From contig RQTK01000006.1 of NCBI GenBank assembly GCA_003991915.1, forward strand, positions 231,520 through 295,519: DNA of 64,000 bases. The letters run 5' to 3'. Numbering within the stretch: position 1 is the stretch's first letter; the number at the start of each line of letters is the position of its first letter. The position numbers and the translations under genes were made by a program. The notes beneath the pieces are model-generated. The model saw only the letters and a program-made list of their open reading frames with translations. It was not told the origin of the DNA and did not search any database. The stretch is from Elysia chlorotica. Its lineage: Eukaryota; Mollusca; Gastropoda; Plakobranchidae. Positions 31,601 through 43,826 of this stretch are shown here, piece after piece.

Positions 31601-34600
31601 AAATCGGTTATGAATAACAATAAAAATTGGATTTATACAATGTATATATGTTGTCTTGGAATTACATTTGAGTGAAGAAGTTACTTGAAACCTCAGTTTG
31701 TTGCAAGAAATGTTCCTTACGAGCATATCTAAGACAAATAGTCTATGGGGTGATAAGGTTAAAGAACGGTGATGGTGTTATAAAAAATAGATTATTTGTC
31801 AAGAGATTTTGAGACATGGAAAAAACAAACCACCAAAGGATTCAGATTGCATCTCCAAAATATTCACGTGCCCGCATTTTTCAAATTGCCAAGTAGGTGA
31901 ACAACCATGTTATTTATGTTATTTAAGCTTTTGATTTTTGTAGCAGATAGACCTAGGGATTCCACTTCTCAAATTAAACTACTGGGTGAGGATGAGAAGG
32001 AACAGAAATTATCTAAGATCAATACACCATACAACCATATGACAGGCTGGTGTGATTTTTCCATTTAATCATTTTTTAGAATTTCTGCTTATGAGAGAGG
32101 AGGTGTCCAATAATTAAGGCATTCGTCTAAAGGTTCTTCTTAAAGACGTAACCTTGTATGTAACCTTGGTAATCTTAATTTACTTACAAAAAGTATTGTC
32201 ATTACTCACTTTGATACCAATAGTCTCAGGCTTATTACATATTAGTTAGTATTCCATCTTCATATTTTTATGTAAAAATGTATGTACTATTTTTAATTTA
32301 TAATGCATTATTTGAACATGGTCCAAAATCTTTTTCTATATAGGATAAATAAAGTTATAAATCTTATCTTACATTGATAAAGGTTTTCTGGGAAAAACGT
32401 CTCCAAGGTCTGAGGGCCTATGACAGCTCTGAAGAAGCAATCCCAACCATGGAACTGCCCCAACTACTATCACGTGAGTTACCTACAATAAGTTTGTTTT
32501 TTTGTTCTTAAGAAAAGGTATTTTTCTTAAATTCCAGGAAGTATCGGATCCAGAAGTTGCTTTCACTATAGTTATCAAGCCTTGCTCTTTTGTTTGGATA
32601 AGAAAAGCACTCTGACTTGTAAGTCTTAAAAATTTTTAATGGCACCATTTATAAAACTCTTCCCTCAATCATATTGTTACAGTTTATTTTAAAACACTGT
32701 TCAAAATAATGGTGTGCGTTGTTCATATATAGACAAAAAGCCATTGCTTATCTTGAGAGAGGATGTAGATTGTTTCAATGCAATGTTTCAACCCATGCTC
32801 ATAAGTAATCCTACTTTCTAGCTTTGCGCAATAGCTTAGTAGAATCAGAGCATAATTATTTACCCTGAACTAATTATTTCAAATAGTTTTGAATCACCTC
32901 AAAATTAAAACTTTAAAAGTGAGAAAAATATTTGTTTTGCAGAAAGAGACATAAGCTGTTAGTTTAGCAAAATATCTTACATCCGATGCCAATGCGCAGA
33001 ATTCGACATTTTCATGAATATTTTTTTTCTTGAGAGTTTTTTTTTTATATACAGTGGTCTCCGCTTAAAAACCTACTCCGCTAATGAACCCGCTCACCAA
33101 ATGAAATTTAATTCTTTCTCTCTCTCTCTCCCTTTCTCTCTCTCCTAGTCTGAGCTTCTCCCTATCCTCTTTTATTACTCTCTCACTCCCTCTCTCTTTT
33201 CATTTTTCTCTCTCCCACCCCTCCCCTTTCTCGATCTCTCTATTTTTTTTAAAATTTTCTTCATTTCTCTCAACTCTATCTTTTTCTCTTCTCTTTATTT
33301 CTTTATCTCTTTCCCATCTTCGCCCACTCTCTCTTACTTCTTCTCCCCCTTTCTCTCCCTCTCTCTCTCTGTCTCTCTCATGAATATCTTTGCAATCTCC
33401 AATGGCACAGTCATTTCCCTATTTCCCTATTTTTTAATTTCCTAAAATTAAATTCCATTTCCTTAACCAGAGCATTGGCCGATTCTATAGTTATTTAAGA
33501 CTGTTAGGAGCGATGTACCCTTTTATCGAAATGCGGTAACCCCGGCAAGCCACCTGGTCAACACCAAACAAATCTTTCTCTCTCGCCATTGCGAACTCCC
33601 AGCACTTGTTAGAGAATGGGCAGGGAACTCAAAGAGTTGGACATGCAGGTGTGAACAGCTGTCTGATTTAGACTGAGAACCATGGTCATTGCACTTTATT
33701 TAAAAGCAGTAAAACCTAGTTCTTTTTTAAATAAATAAAGATAACCATCAATATTTATTTCAACTTTTAATTTTGTTTTTAAAAGATCAGAGTTGAGATA
33801 AAAATTAATATCAATGAAAATTTTCAAAGAAGCTTAATTAAAGAATCTATTCACAAACAACTTTTGATATGCTTTGTTTGTCTCCAGACGTGGGTCCAGA
33901 GTTAAGCACCGAGAACATGCTTCAGAGCATCTCTGCTGCTCTTCATGTGAACAATGGACCTGTGTTGGGCCAGTCAGCAAGTAAACAGACAATCATGAAA
34001 AACCCTGGGATCAACATGGACACCCACCAGCCTCACATCCAACAGGTAAGGGTAAACTTATCTTTCTCTACAGATACATGGAACTCAATGTTAGACATGA
34101 TCATTACTTGAAAAATGATCTACTTGGGTGATCTCATAATTGTATGCATTAGGACCAGTTAAAACATAAAAATAGAGTACGATCGACACTGTTAGTCCAT
34201 CTCCAAGGAGCATAACTGTAAAAGAAATCAAGTCAAGCATGATTTTTTATGTTTGATCATGGTGGACCTTTTGACACATCAACATTGTTCCAAAGTAATT
34301 ACTGTATGAGTTTCTGCCATAAAGTGTCCTTCACCTTTCTGCCCTAGATTTTAAAGTTCTTTGAAGGGTGGAATTAATAACCGAAACTTTGTTTCGTGAA
34401 GCTCATTCAGAATTTATGTCATATCTATTTCCCTACAAAAGCAATAGTTCTTCAAGGTTTTTCTGTTGGAGTTTGCAACTTGGATCCAACTAACTCAGGC
34501 CTAAAGAATAACATCCATTTGCTGATTAGGAGAAAATCCCTATAATTATTTTTTTTTCTTTGTCTAAATAAATAAACTGCTTTTATGTTCAACGAACTAC

Positions 34601-35138
34601 CGGTAATTTTATATCTACCTTCGGATCCAAGCTTATCAAGTTGCTAGTTGTATAGAAACTAGCTGCAATTAAAACATGAAATAGTGGCCATTATCAAAGG
34701 ATATTATATAGAGTTGTCGCACAACCGATAGGACGACAAATGTAGTAAAGTGCACTATAAAGCGATAAGCCCAGAGTAAAAAAATCACTAGCTGCTATGA
34801 AAATGGACGGAGAAGGAAAATAGCAGCCAATGAATGGGATAAAAGATAAAAGAACATAATTTTATAGGATATGTGTTGAGTAAGATAGAATGATGTACAA
34901 AGGTGGTTGTGTTTGTTTCATGATCGGTTTCAAGCTGTTTTTCATTTTTCGTTAAAAATTTTAGAAGCACTATTTAGATGAAAAGGGGAATGAAAACATG
35001 TGCACATTATTTCAATAACTGTTTTCAATTTTTTTTTTTCTTCAGATGGTTGTTTCACCAGAGGATATTCACCGACAGGAGCAGAAAGTCCAGCATGCCA
35101 GACAACAACTGAGAGAACTCATAGAATCTCTAGATTAA
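28640..35138 (+). CDS. MBD2/3: methyl-CpG-binding domain protein 2/3 (NuRD subunit)
   Basis: Six exons on the plus strand fit in phase: 29633-29727, 30710-30867, 31410-31558, 32383-32473, 33888-34045, 35046-35138 (stop TAA). The start is less sure: an ATG at 28640-28642 sits directly against a donor 'gtaagg' and would join in frame, giving 248 residues. The MBD covers about residues 7-75 ('LPPGWKREEV', 'SGLSAGKTDVYYF', 'RSKPQLARIMG', 'FDFRTG'). Lys26 and Tyr30 correspond to the positions where methyl-binding MBD2 has Lys/Tyr and mammalian MBD3 has His/Phe, so methyl-CpG binding is predicted. 'LPIRQTASIFKQPVT' and the 'VFWEKRLQGL' block are MBD2/3 signatures. The C-terminal helix 'EDIHRQEQKVQHARQQLREL' matches the coiled coil that binds p66/GATAD2. 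The family recruits the NuRD histone-deacetylase complex in the nucleus. Confidence 0.9.
33055..33380 (+). mobile_element. pyrimidine-rich repeat with TIR-like end
   Basis: Begins 'tacagtggtctccgctt' next to a TA and runs into 260 bases of CT-rich sequence. Its reverse complement resembles the purine-rich block of the 4.7-8.1 kb duplication, and the same 'agtggtctccgc' occurs at 4506. A matching opposite end was not found. It lies in the intron after the fourth recognised MBD2/3 exon. Confidence 0.4.
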
Positions 35139-35178
35139 GCGCTGGCTCATTTTCTTTATCATACTCATTGTTCTTCAT

Positions 35179-35184
35179 AATAAA
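35179..35184 (+). terminator. poly(A) signal of MBD2/3
   Basis: AATAAA 41 bases past the MBD2/3 stop codon. Another AATAAA follows near 35330. Confidence 0.6.
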
Positions 35185-35270
35185 TTGTCATTAGATGTTG
35201 CTTTTTTTTGGGGGGGGGGGGGGGGGGGGAAGGGTTGGTTCATTATTATTTTTAGTTCTGTATAAATGTG

Positions 35271-35467
35271 AATTGGATGTGAAGCTTTGTTATATTAATA
35301 ATATAACCATAGTGTAAACACTGATATAAATAAAAATACAGGAAACTCATGATTTTTAACTTTGCTGTTTATCCTTGTGTCCAAATTTTTTATGATGATA
35401 GAATAATAAAATCTTGGAACACAAACACTGCACATCACACAATGTGTGAAATCAAATAGTATAATTT
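35271..35467 (+). repeat. MBD2/3 3' flank repeat, copy A
   Basis: From 'aattggatgtgaagctttg' to 'gtgaaatcaaatagtataat'; recurs at 36507-36702 with small differences. Confidence 0.85.
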
Positions 35468-36506
35468 TAAGTTTTTTAAGCCTTTTTTTTTTATAGGCAA
35501 TGTGATTTTCCTAAGATATCTCTTACATAGTTAAAAGCCATGAGCTCTGCTTTAGGTTCAAGACAAGTGAATCATGCTTGGTGGTGCAATGATTTTAGCT
35601 ATCAAAAGTGGAAACTGTTTTACTTTAGAATGATACTATGGAGCATGTAATAAATACTACTGTTAGATTTTCATACTTTCCCCAACCATTGGCTTTTTGT
35701 GAACTCATGTAATGATATAATGATAAAACACTGTTTAAACATCTACATGTTTGTCAAACACAAGCACAGAGAAATGGATATTTCTACATCATTGACTGCC
35801 ATTACTAATAATACTAGTTTCAATTGGCCAATACTACGTGAAGTTTAAGAAAACTTGCCGCTTCTTAACATATGGAAAAGTGTTTGCAAGAGGAAAAATA
35901 TTCACATATATAAATTGGTTGCTGTAAAACTATTATTTGGATGTAGAGGTGTAACCTTGAGATTGATTGGCAGGATTATAATTTATATGCATTCAAACTC
36001 AATAATATTAAGGACAAAATCTAATGGAATAAACCCTATGTTTTAAGGCATTTTAAAGCAAACCTAGCTCGGAATGGTTGGCTAAGTCTATTGAGTCACA
36101 TTAAAAATGAGGTGCGGCATGGAAAGTAATTGCAAACTACCTCAATTTTTATCAGGACCTTCTTCCCCCAATTGTCAAAGGACATCGGACCAGCTTTTTT
36201 TGTTTGTAATATATTAATTTTAAATGCTGACTGTGAGACACGCATGGCATTCATTTTTGTAGATATGAAATCCCATTCATATAACAATTATTATCATTCG
36301 TGAGAACTAAAAAGAAGAAAAAAATGATAATAAACAAAATACATACAGTGTACAATGAGTCAAATTTCAGTTTGGCTTCAGTTTTTATTCTTGTCGCTCC
36401 AACCCAAACAATATTAAAACATATTGCAGTGTACTCTGTATCTCATTTTAACTCACTTAGTATTTATGCTGATGATAGGATAAGGAAAGATTTTTTTTAA
36501 ATGAGA

Positions 36507-36702
36507 AATTGGATGTGATTATTAATAATATAGCCATAGTGTAAACACTGAAATAAATAAAAAATACAAGAAACTCAATGAGTTTTCAACTTGGCGGTTT
36601 ATCCTTGTGTCCAAATCTTTTATGATGATAGAATAATAAAATCTTTACATTGGAACACAAACACTGCATATCACACAATGTGTGAAATCAAATAGTATAA
36701 TG
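36507..36702 (+). repeat. MBD2/3 3' flank repeat, copy B
   Basis: Direct repeat of 35271-35467, sharing 'ccatagtgtaaacactga', 'tttatccttgtgtccaaat' and 'cacacaatgtgtgaaatcaa'. Confidence 0.85.
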
Positions 36703-37162
36703 CTAGTCAAATTTCAGTTTGGCTTCAGTTTTTATTCTTGTCACTCCAACCCCAAACAATATTAAAACCTATTGTAGTGTACTCTCTATCTCATTTTAAT
36801 CACTCTTCTCACTTAGTATTTATGCTTATGATAGGATAAGGAAATATATATTTTTTTTTACCTCATAGTCATACTGTCAACCTTCCATCTTCTGATGATA
36901 GAATAATAAAATCTTTACATTGGAACACAAACACTGCATATCACACAATGTGTGAAATCAAATAGTATAATTCTAGTCAAATTTTAGTTTGGCTTCAGTT
37001 TTTATTCTTGTCACTCCAACCCCAAACAATATTAAAACCTATTGTAGTGTACTCTCTATCTCATTTTAATTACTCTTCTCACTTAGTATTTATGCTTATG
37101 ATAGGATAAGGAAATATATATTTTTTTTACCTCATAGTCATACTGTCAACCTTCCATCTTCT
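36623..37162 (+). repeat. tandem repeat, period 270 bp
   Basis: Two near-identical units start 'atgatagaataataaaatct' at 36623 and 36893. Each holds 'ttggcttcagtttttattct' and ends 'actgtcaaccttccatcttc'. A partial earlier copy of the middle of the unit lies at 36355-36500. The first unit begins inside copy B of the MBD2/3 flank repeat. Confidence 0.9.
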
Positions 37163-37325
37163 GCTGCCTCTGTATGGCAGAAAGTCCAGTCCTTTTAGTC
37201 GAAGAACGCCAATAATTATGTTTCCTACTCCTATGTCTCAAGAACACTGTTATAGCGCAATGCACTGGATTTGGACTGTCATGTTATACGTACTGGCACC
37301 GTGCTAATCGATCTGGAGTAAGGTA

Positions 37326-37440
37326 GCGTGGGAGGATTCGAATCCCGGACTCGTGCATCGGATAACAGCCCTCTAACCACGGCACCCTCATGCTCCTCTG
37401 AGAGCCTAGTTGCTGGCGTTGGACTTGAATAAACCAACCA
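37326..37440 (-). mobile_element. tRNA-derived SINE with inverted head
   Basis: On the minus strand 'ccgtggttagagggctg' (A-box region) and 'gggattcgaatcc' (B box) form a convincing tRNA-like head at 37326-37397. The next 40 bases on the plus strand ('gttgctggcgttggacttga', 'aataaaccaacc') match the 3' tail of SINE family A, so head and tail are in opposite orientation. Confidence 0.5.
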
Positions 37441-38117
37441 AACTTGCCTGGCTATGTCACTCTAGTTTCGTGTAATTTTTAAGGATACCTGTTTACATCA
37501 TCTATTATTATAAAAAATTATTGTCTTCGTCTCAAACTTAGACATGCCATCAGATCCAAACCGCTCCACCGTACAATCCCAAATTTTATAGTAAAATTAC
37601 AAATGAGCCAGAGAATTTTAGTCATAAAACTAATAACATCAAACGTCTAATCAATTTTTAACGAAAATTAACGAATTAATAAAACTAAAAATGTATTAAA
37701 AAAAACGAACAGACATAACAATTAGTGCTTCCTCCCCTCCCTTGAACAACAAACAAATCGAAAGTGCTATAGTTTGATTCTTTTTATTTTCTAAGTGCGT
37801 GCGCAAAAATAAATGCGCACAGTGCACCTTTTTCTTAGAACACTTGGTAAATTATTAATTCTGATTATAATTTATTGAGCCAACTTTAAATAAATGCAAC
37901 CTCTTTAAACAAACATATTAAGCTCCTAAAGTTATAGATCCTGAAGATACACAATTTTGAGTTCAGCAGTTTAAATTTAGCTGTAGTACTTTAGTTTTGT
38001 CCACCCTACAGTCCCCACGAATTTCGTGGGTTCCCAGCCAGTGATAAATACAAAAAGCATCCCTTGTCGGAGATTGTGTATTGGATCTCACCATATTCAA
38101 TCCTTGTTAGCCAGACC

Positions 38118-39350
38118 GAGTTGGTTAGTTTAAGCCTCTTGATTCCTTGTGGAACATAGGGCCGCAGCAACCCCCTTCCACCGGACTCGATTCCGGCTGG
38201 TCCTCTTCAGCTCAGCCCATTTGTTACCGGTCACTTTTACTTCTGCCTCAGTGCTACGCCGCCAAGTCTGCTTTGGGCGTCCGAACTTATGTTTGCCTAA
38301 GGAGCTCCACAACAGGGCTTGCCTTGTGATGTTGGATAAAGGCTTCCGAAGTGTGTAGCCTACCCAGCCCCATTTACGCTTTTTGATCTCTATGTCGATG
38401 GGGGTTTTCTTTGTTTTGTCCCACAGTTCTTTGATTGAGACAACTTTGGGCCACCTAATGTTGAGGATGTTTCTGAGGCATCTGTTAATAAATGGGTTTA
38501 TGGGTATTGGTCTTCGTTATGCGCCACGTTTCTGAGCCATTGAGTAAGACCGACTTCGCGTTGGTATTGAAGATTTTGATCTTGTTTCGGACCGACAGGG
38601 CTGTAGACCTCCAGATTGGTTTGAGGGTATTGAAGGCTTATCTGGCTTTCTTTATTCGGCACCTGGTATCCTCGTCTCTCCCCGCGTATTTACTTACAAC
38701 ACCACCAAAATAGACTAATTTCTCAACCTCTTTGGTGATTTCCTGATGCAACCACAGTGGATCTGCCTGTCTGTTATTGACTCGTATGGCCTCGGTTTTC
38801 TGATGTGTATCTGAATTCCGGTCTTCCCAGCTTCTGCAGTCACAAGATTTAGCTTCTCTTGCGCGTCTTGTTGCTTTTGAGAGAGAAGGAGGATGTCGTC
38901 TGCGAAGTCCAGATCCTCCAGTTGATTCATGATGGTGCTCTGGTTGCCTGTCGTGTGGCCTGTGGTAGACTCTTCATAACCCAGTCAACCACGATTGGGG
39001 AGATCGTTGGAGAGAGCAAGCAGCCCTGGCGGACGCCAGTTTCCACATGAAAGGGATCCGTTAGCTTCCCGTGGTGGATGACTTGACAAGTGACGTCTTC
39101 ATAAAGTTTTTGGATTATGGTGACGAACTTTGGTGGAAAGCCATATTGGTACATCAATCTCCATATGGCATCTCGGTCGACGCTGCCGAATCCCTTTTGA
39201 AAGTCAACAAAACTACATACAGGGTCTGCAACTCCAGTGGATGCTCGATGGCGATGCGCATGGTAGCTATGTGGTCTGTGCACGAGCTATCTTGTCGGGA
39301 GCCTGTCTGTTGATCACGGAGTCTCTTTTCTAGGGTGGTCTCAGCCTCTC
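38118..39350 (-). mobile_element. LINE 3' half: reverse transcriptase and C-terminus (RTE-like), degenerate
   Basis: Minus-strand frames broken by shifts read through a non-LTR reverse transcriptase. From about 39345 downwards: 'RLRDQQTGSR' and 'SSCTDH'; then 'FVDFQKGFGSVDRD', 'YGFPPKFVTIIQKLYEDV', 'GVRQGCLLSPT'; then 'LDFADDILLLSQKQQDAQ', containing the catalytic Asp pair; finally 'GRPKQTWRRS' and 'ALCSTRNQEA' at the C-terminus (38130). It resembles the RTE-type LINEs often annotated as 'craniofacial development protein 2-like'. It is non-functional. The 5' half of the same element follows in the opposite orientation. Confidence 0.8.
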
Positions 39351-39358
39351 GTTAAAAC

Positions 39359-40500
39359 TTTACCCGGGATGGATAGCAGAAACCTGTATCACCAAGGATT
39401 CATGCTGCAAGATCTAACTCGAAAAGAAGAAGTGCCGCTTATCATCCAGTGCTATGTTCCCACAAACGTAGCAGAGACCGAAAAGAAAGTAAGCTTGTAT
39501 AAATATTTCCAGACATTGATCGACAAAGTCCCAAAAGAGAGACATGAAAATCTTGTCGTGAGATCTTAATGCTGAGGTAGGAACTGACTGCAGTGACAAC
39601 ACAAACATGGAGCACATAACGGGAATCCACGACACTGGAGAAAAGAACGAGAATGGAGAATTCTTTACCGAGATTTGCTTCTTTAATGACCTGGTTATCG
39701 GAGGTATACCATTCATTAAACAACACGATTTCTCCCGACGGCAAGACGGAAAATCAAATAGACCATTCACACCCAGCAGAAAGTGAAGATGGTCTGCATG
39801 GCGTTAGGGTGAAACGCGGTGCTGACACAGCATTAGATCACCTGGCTGTTGCAGTTCTTAAGACCAAGCTCAAGGTTTTTGATGACAGGGCCAGACGACC
39901 AGCACACAAATTAAATGTCAGTGTTTAAAATAGGAATAGAAATCGGAGCATTTCAAAATCGAGCTGAGGAGCAAGTTCAGTATGCTCTCTTTACTAACAG
40001 GAGAACAGTGGCGAAGCCTGCGAGAGACCTGGAAGGAAACGTTTTTAACAGTTTTGGGCAAGAAGACAAGGAAAACACAAGGTGGGTCTCAACCGGCTCT
40101 TGGACACTCATAACGGAGCGAGAGGATCAGAAACACTAGATCAACCAGACACAAGACATAGAGGAAAAACGTACACTACAAGCTCGTTACTGGGAAAAGA
40201 ACAGAGATGTAAATAAAAGTGCCAGGAAAGACAAAAGAAATTATATAGAGGATCTGGCAGCAGAGGCAATTGCCGCAGAAAGTCAAAGAAATTTGAAGAG
40301 ACTGTGTGAGATTACCAGAATTCTCTCAGAGAGGAACAGAAACACCAGCCGCCCCGTCAAAGAAAAGAACGGAAACACCATAGCTGGTGAGGAAGAACAG
40401 AGGGCAAGATGGGCACAGCACTTCAAGGACCGAGGTACTGTTATACTTTTGGCAACGTCGAAGAAAGAGAGGGAAGCACAACTTCGCATTACATTGTAAT
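39359..40500 (+). mobile_element. LINE 5' half, inverted: endonuclease and linker (same element)
   Basis: Plus-strand frames, broken by stops and shifts, match the endonuclease and the linker to the reverse transcriptase of the same LINE type: 'IIQCYVPTNVAETEKKV' and 'FQTLIDKVPKERHENL'; then 'TNMEHITGIHDTGEKN', 'ISPDGKTENQIDH', 'VRVKRGADTALDHLAV'; then 'TEREDQKH', 'LKRLCEITRILSERN' and 'EEEQRARWAQHFKD'. The N-terminal endonuclease part is missing at the junction. The segment ends where the reverse transcriptase should begin. The head-to-head order is the signature of twin priming. Confidence 0.75.
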
Positions 40501-40528
40501 AAGCTCTGCATAGAGTGAGAAATGAATT

Positions 40529-40529
40529 A

Positions 40530-40615
<86 letters not shown>

Positions 40616-40620
40616 TTCAC
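40529..40620 (+). repeat. (CT)n microsatellite
   Basis: About 45 CT units with two interruptions, just beyond the inverted LINE 5' half. Confidence 0.95.
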
Positions 40621-41185
40621 ACACACATTGGTATAAAAAATTAAATGTAATTAAAGTGAACTATTATAATATCATTAATCAATTAAATAAACAAAACATT
40701 TTGGACATATTATTTTGACCCGTCTCTGTAATTAGTTAAATCGCGCAAATTAATTTTAAAGAAGAAAATCCATCGTACCCTCATAACTAGGGCCAGATAC
40801 ATTACAACTAATTAAATCAAGGTGAAGGTCATGCTTGTTAGTGTGCAGTAACCAGTGAAGAGCTTTGTGTCCTTGACTTGTATCTTATATCACCGGTGAT
40901 GTGATTTGCCGACGTTATTACAAGGATCTTCTCTAAACAGACTAAGCGCTATGTGTCAGGCCCAGTCAATATTTGTCTTAATACGACGTTCATAACTTTG
41001 CTATCTGTTCATAGGGCCTTGAAAATTATATAATAAATATTGTGAAATCAAACAATTCGATAGGTGCGCAGGCAGTGATCATTATGGGTTATATTTGTGG
41101 TGATCAATTTAAAAGAGGGAAACGATGGTCACTATCATTGGTTACGTCACTCTCCGTGAAGCTTTAATTAGAACTGGGCGAATGT

Positions 41186-41467
41186 TACTACTTAGGTTAA
41201 GCCTCTTGATTCTCTGTGGAACATAGGGCTGCAGCAAATCCCCTCCACCGAGCTCCGTTCTGACTAGTCCTCTTCAGCCTGGCCCATGTACTACCAGCGG
41301 CTTTTTTTATCTCGGCATCGATACTTCGCCGCCAAGTCTGCTCCGGACGGCCGACCTTGCTTTACCCTGGGGGCTCCACTGCTTATCATCTCTTCTTCTT
41401 TTCTTTATCCCCCTCGCATAATTACTGTTTAACTACAATATATCTAACAAAAATACATAAACATATT

Positions 41468-41527
<60 letters not shown>

Positions 41528-41925
41528 AGATACATGCTTTCGAGGTGTGTGGCCTATCCAATCCCATTTACCTTTTTTTGCTATTATCTCTGTCCCCTTG
41601 GGGTTTTGCTTCCCTCTGGCCCTAAGTTCTTTGGTTGAGACAACTTCAGGCCACATAAAGTAGAAGATGTTTCTGAGGCCCCTGTTGGTGAATCGACCAC
41701 ACTATCGTTCTTGATCGCCTCCGCATAACATTCGGAATCGGTGGTACGCCCTTAATTGGTTTAAATCTTACTTCTCAGACAGGAGACAAACTGTCTCTTT
41801 TGCCACACGATAAAGCTTCTCTTGTGCGTCCTGTTACTTTTGGGAAAGAAGGATGGTGTCATCTGCATAGTCAAGATCATTCAGGTGCTTCATTGGGTGA
41901 CCCAACTAGGAGACGAATTTCCAGC
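41186..41925 (-). mobile_element. second copy of the same LINE family, 3' part
   Basis: The stretches 41186-41385, 41530-41690 and 41806-41925 align in order with the LINE 3' half at 38118-38940 (shared 'aagcctcttgatt', 'cgccgccaagtctgct', 'ctttggttgagacaact', 'gatgtttctgagg'). The copy is interrupted by a (CT)n tract (41469-41524) and by a fragment of another retroelement. Confidence 0.7.
41690..41806 (+). mobile_element. CR1-like reverse transcriptase fragment
   Basis: Plus-strand frames with one shift read 'DRLRITFGIGG' and 'LNWFKSYFSDRRQTVSF', a conserved segment of CR1/jockey-type reverse transcriptases. It lies within the minus-strand LINE copy. Confidence 0.5.
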
Positions 41926-42059
41926 CAGCATTGCTCTAGAAGTCATTGAGACCCGCAAGCCTCCAAACCACAAAGTATCACTCTTTGGGAAGGGGCGAAT
42001 GTATCGACGTTTACTTCAAATCAACGATAACGGTCCTCAGTGAATATTTTGATTATGAA

Positions 42060-43555
42060 AAAAATTCTAGGCCAACTTTTGTAGTGATCCTTGACATCAA
42101 AGCAGTAACTGTGTAAGTACCTAATTTACGTACCCGTGAACCTGGAAACCAATAGAAATAACAAACATTAAAAAGAAGCTATTGTTAAGATCAAACTTTA
42201 TGCATTAACACAGTCATGCTTTTCCAGAAAAGTTACAATTATTTATAAAAGAAAATGAGCTGGTTAGCCACTGCCTCTGCTACATTTCCCCATCGCGTTC
42301 TGCACGAGAACGTGTCGTTTTCGTTGTCACTCAAATTTAAACGCCGCGATAAATCAAATCATTATTGACACATTTCGTGTTGTATGAGTTTTTGTATTGT
42401 TTTTGCTTTTTTTTTTTTTTTTTTTTTTTTGACTGGCTTGTTCAGAAATAATTGAGAAATTCTGTAAACATCCCCATCAACATTTTTTTTTTCAAAAAAC
42501 TGATCAGAAAGAACTGTAAGCAAAACAATAACAGCTGTCATAATATATACTTACATGTAATGTATTTTTTTTACACAAATTCATTGTTAAAGGCGGCATA
42601 ATTATCCACGTATCGATATTCTACAATCTACACTTATCATGAGAAAGGTGAAAGGATAACGATAGACTTATAGTTTCTCCACTTATTTTCAAACTTTGGA
42701 CAGTGTTTTAACACGTCTCGTCAGTATACTTCTTCTCAACGTCCTTCAACCAGTTTGGGTCTTGCTCTGCAATATGAACTGTTAACTTGTTAAGTGGGCT
42801 AACCACGCCAACATACTGATGACAACACTGTTATGCGGATTCTCTGATGAGGTAGGAGACTGGCCCAGACACGGTTTGTGTACTTAAAGTGATTCCCCTG
42901 TGACTTCTATCGTTTCTCCAGAAGAGGCTAAAGAATATTTTTTGTTTATACAAAAAAAAAAAACAATCTTTCTCACGTCTTTGGAAACTATAGGTCTTGG
43001 CGAAGCTTTTGAAATGCCGCAATTTGGGGGGGGGGGGGGAGATTTTTCAGGACATTAATTTTACCACACTAATGAAATAGAAATACAAAAATTACTGCTT
43101 GGAGTTAGAAAAAAGTCACATTATTTTGAAACAAGGCCAAGAGAGTCGCCTTAATCCCCCCACCTTTCGCGTCTACGCTTCTCCCTCTCCCGCCTGGGTA
43201 CCAAGGAAAGATCTTTAATCTCTTTGAACTCCGTAAGCCTATTTCAAGAAACAGTGGGCCTTCAAAGTAACCACAGACAAATCTAGTCGATCAAAGAACA
43301 ACATTAATATGAAAAAAGTTTAATCTTTTTTATGGATCGAAACTTTTTTTTTCTTTCTACCATACAGCGTTCAAGTTAAGAGTAAGATCAAGCAGATTCC
43401 CTTTATTTTAAAGAACTTAAAAAAAATAAGGGCAAGGTGTGGCGTGGAACAATGAGGGCTATAACTAAAATGATACGCCTACCTTTTACATAATTATGTT
43501 TATGTATTCTAATAGCTGTTTTCGTTATTAGCTGTTATTCGTGTCGTCAGTGTTA
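42060..43555 (+). other. intergenic, no gene seen
   Basis: AT-rich with homopolymer runs (T-run near 42410, A-run near 42953, G-run near 43027). Confidence 0.4.
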
Positions 43556-43559
43556 CCGT

Positions 43560-43655
43560 ACCTCCTCCTCCTCCTCCACCACCACCACCTTCTTCTTCTT
43601 CTTCTTCTTCTTCTTTTTCTTCTTCTTCTTCTTCTTCTTCTTCTTCTTCTTCTTT
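43560..43655 (+). repeat. (CTT)n/(CCT)n microsatellite
   Basis: CTC/CCA units pass into about 22 CTT units, next to a SINE copy. Confidence 0.95.
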
Positions 43656-43826
43656 ACTGGTTGGGTCGGTGTCAGTATAATGTGACCGGCTGAGACAGGA
43701 GTCATGGTATACCCGCCCTGTCTCGTGTGTGGCAGGCAGCACATAAAATTGTCAGACGTCCGTCTTGGGGTCCGTCCACAAAATAGTGCTGATGTTGGAC
43801 GTTAAAACCAACTCAACTCAACTCAG
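43655..43826 (+). mobile_element. SINE family A, 5'-truncated copy
   Basis: Shares 'ggctgagacaggagtcatgg', 'cacataaaattgtcagacgt' and the tail 'gttggacgttaaaaccaact' with the copy at 28269. The tRNA-like head is missing. Confidence 0.75.

Noticed and set aside
35855-36287. Two 63-residue frames downstream of MBD2/3
   Set aside because: No family resemblance, no splice signals and AT-rich codon use.
37326-37397. tRNA gene on the minus strand
   Set aside because: D-arm and T-arm regions are good, but the acceptor stem does not pair; a SINE head is more likely.
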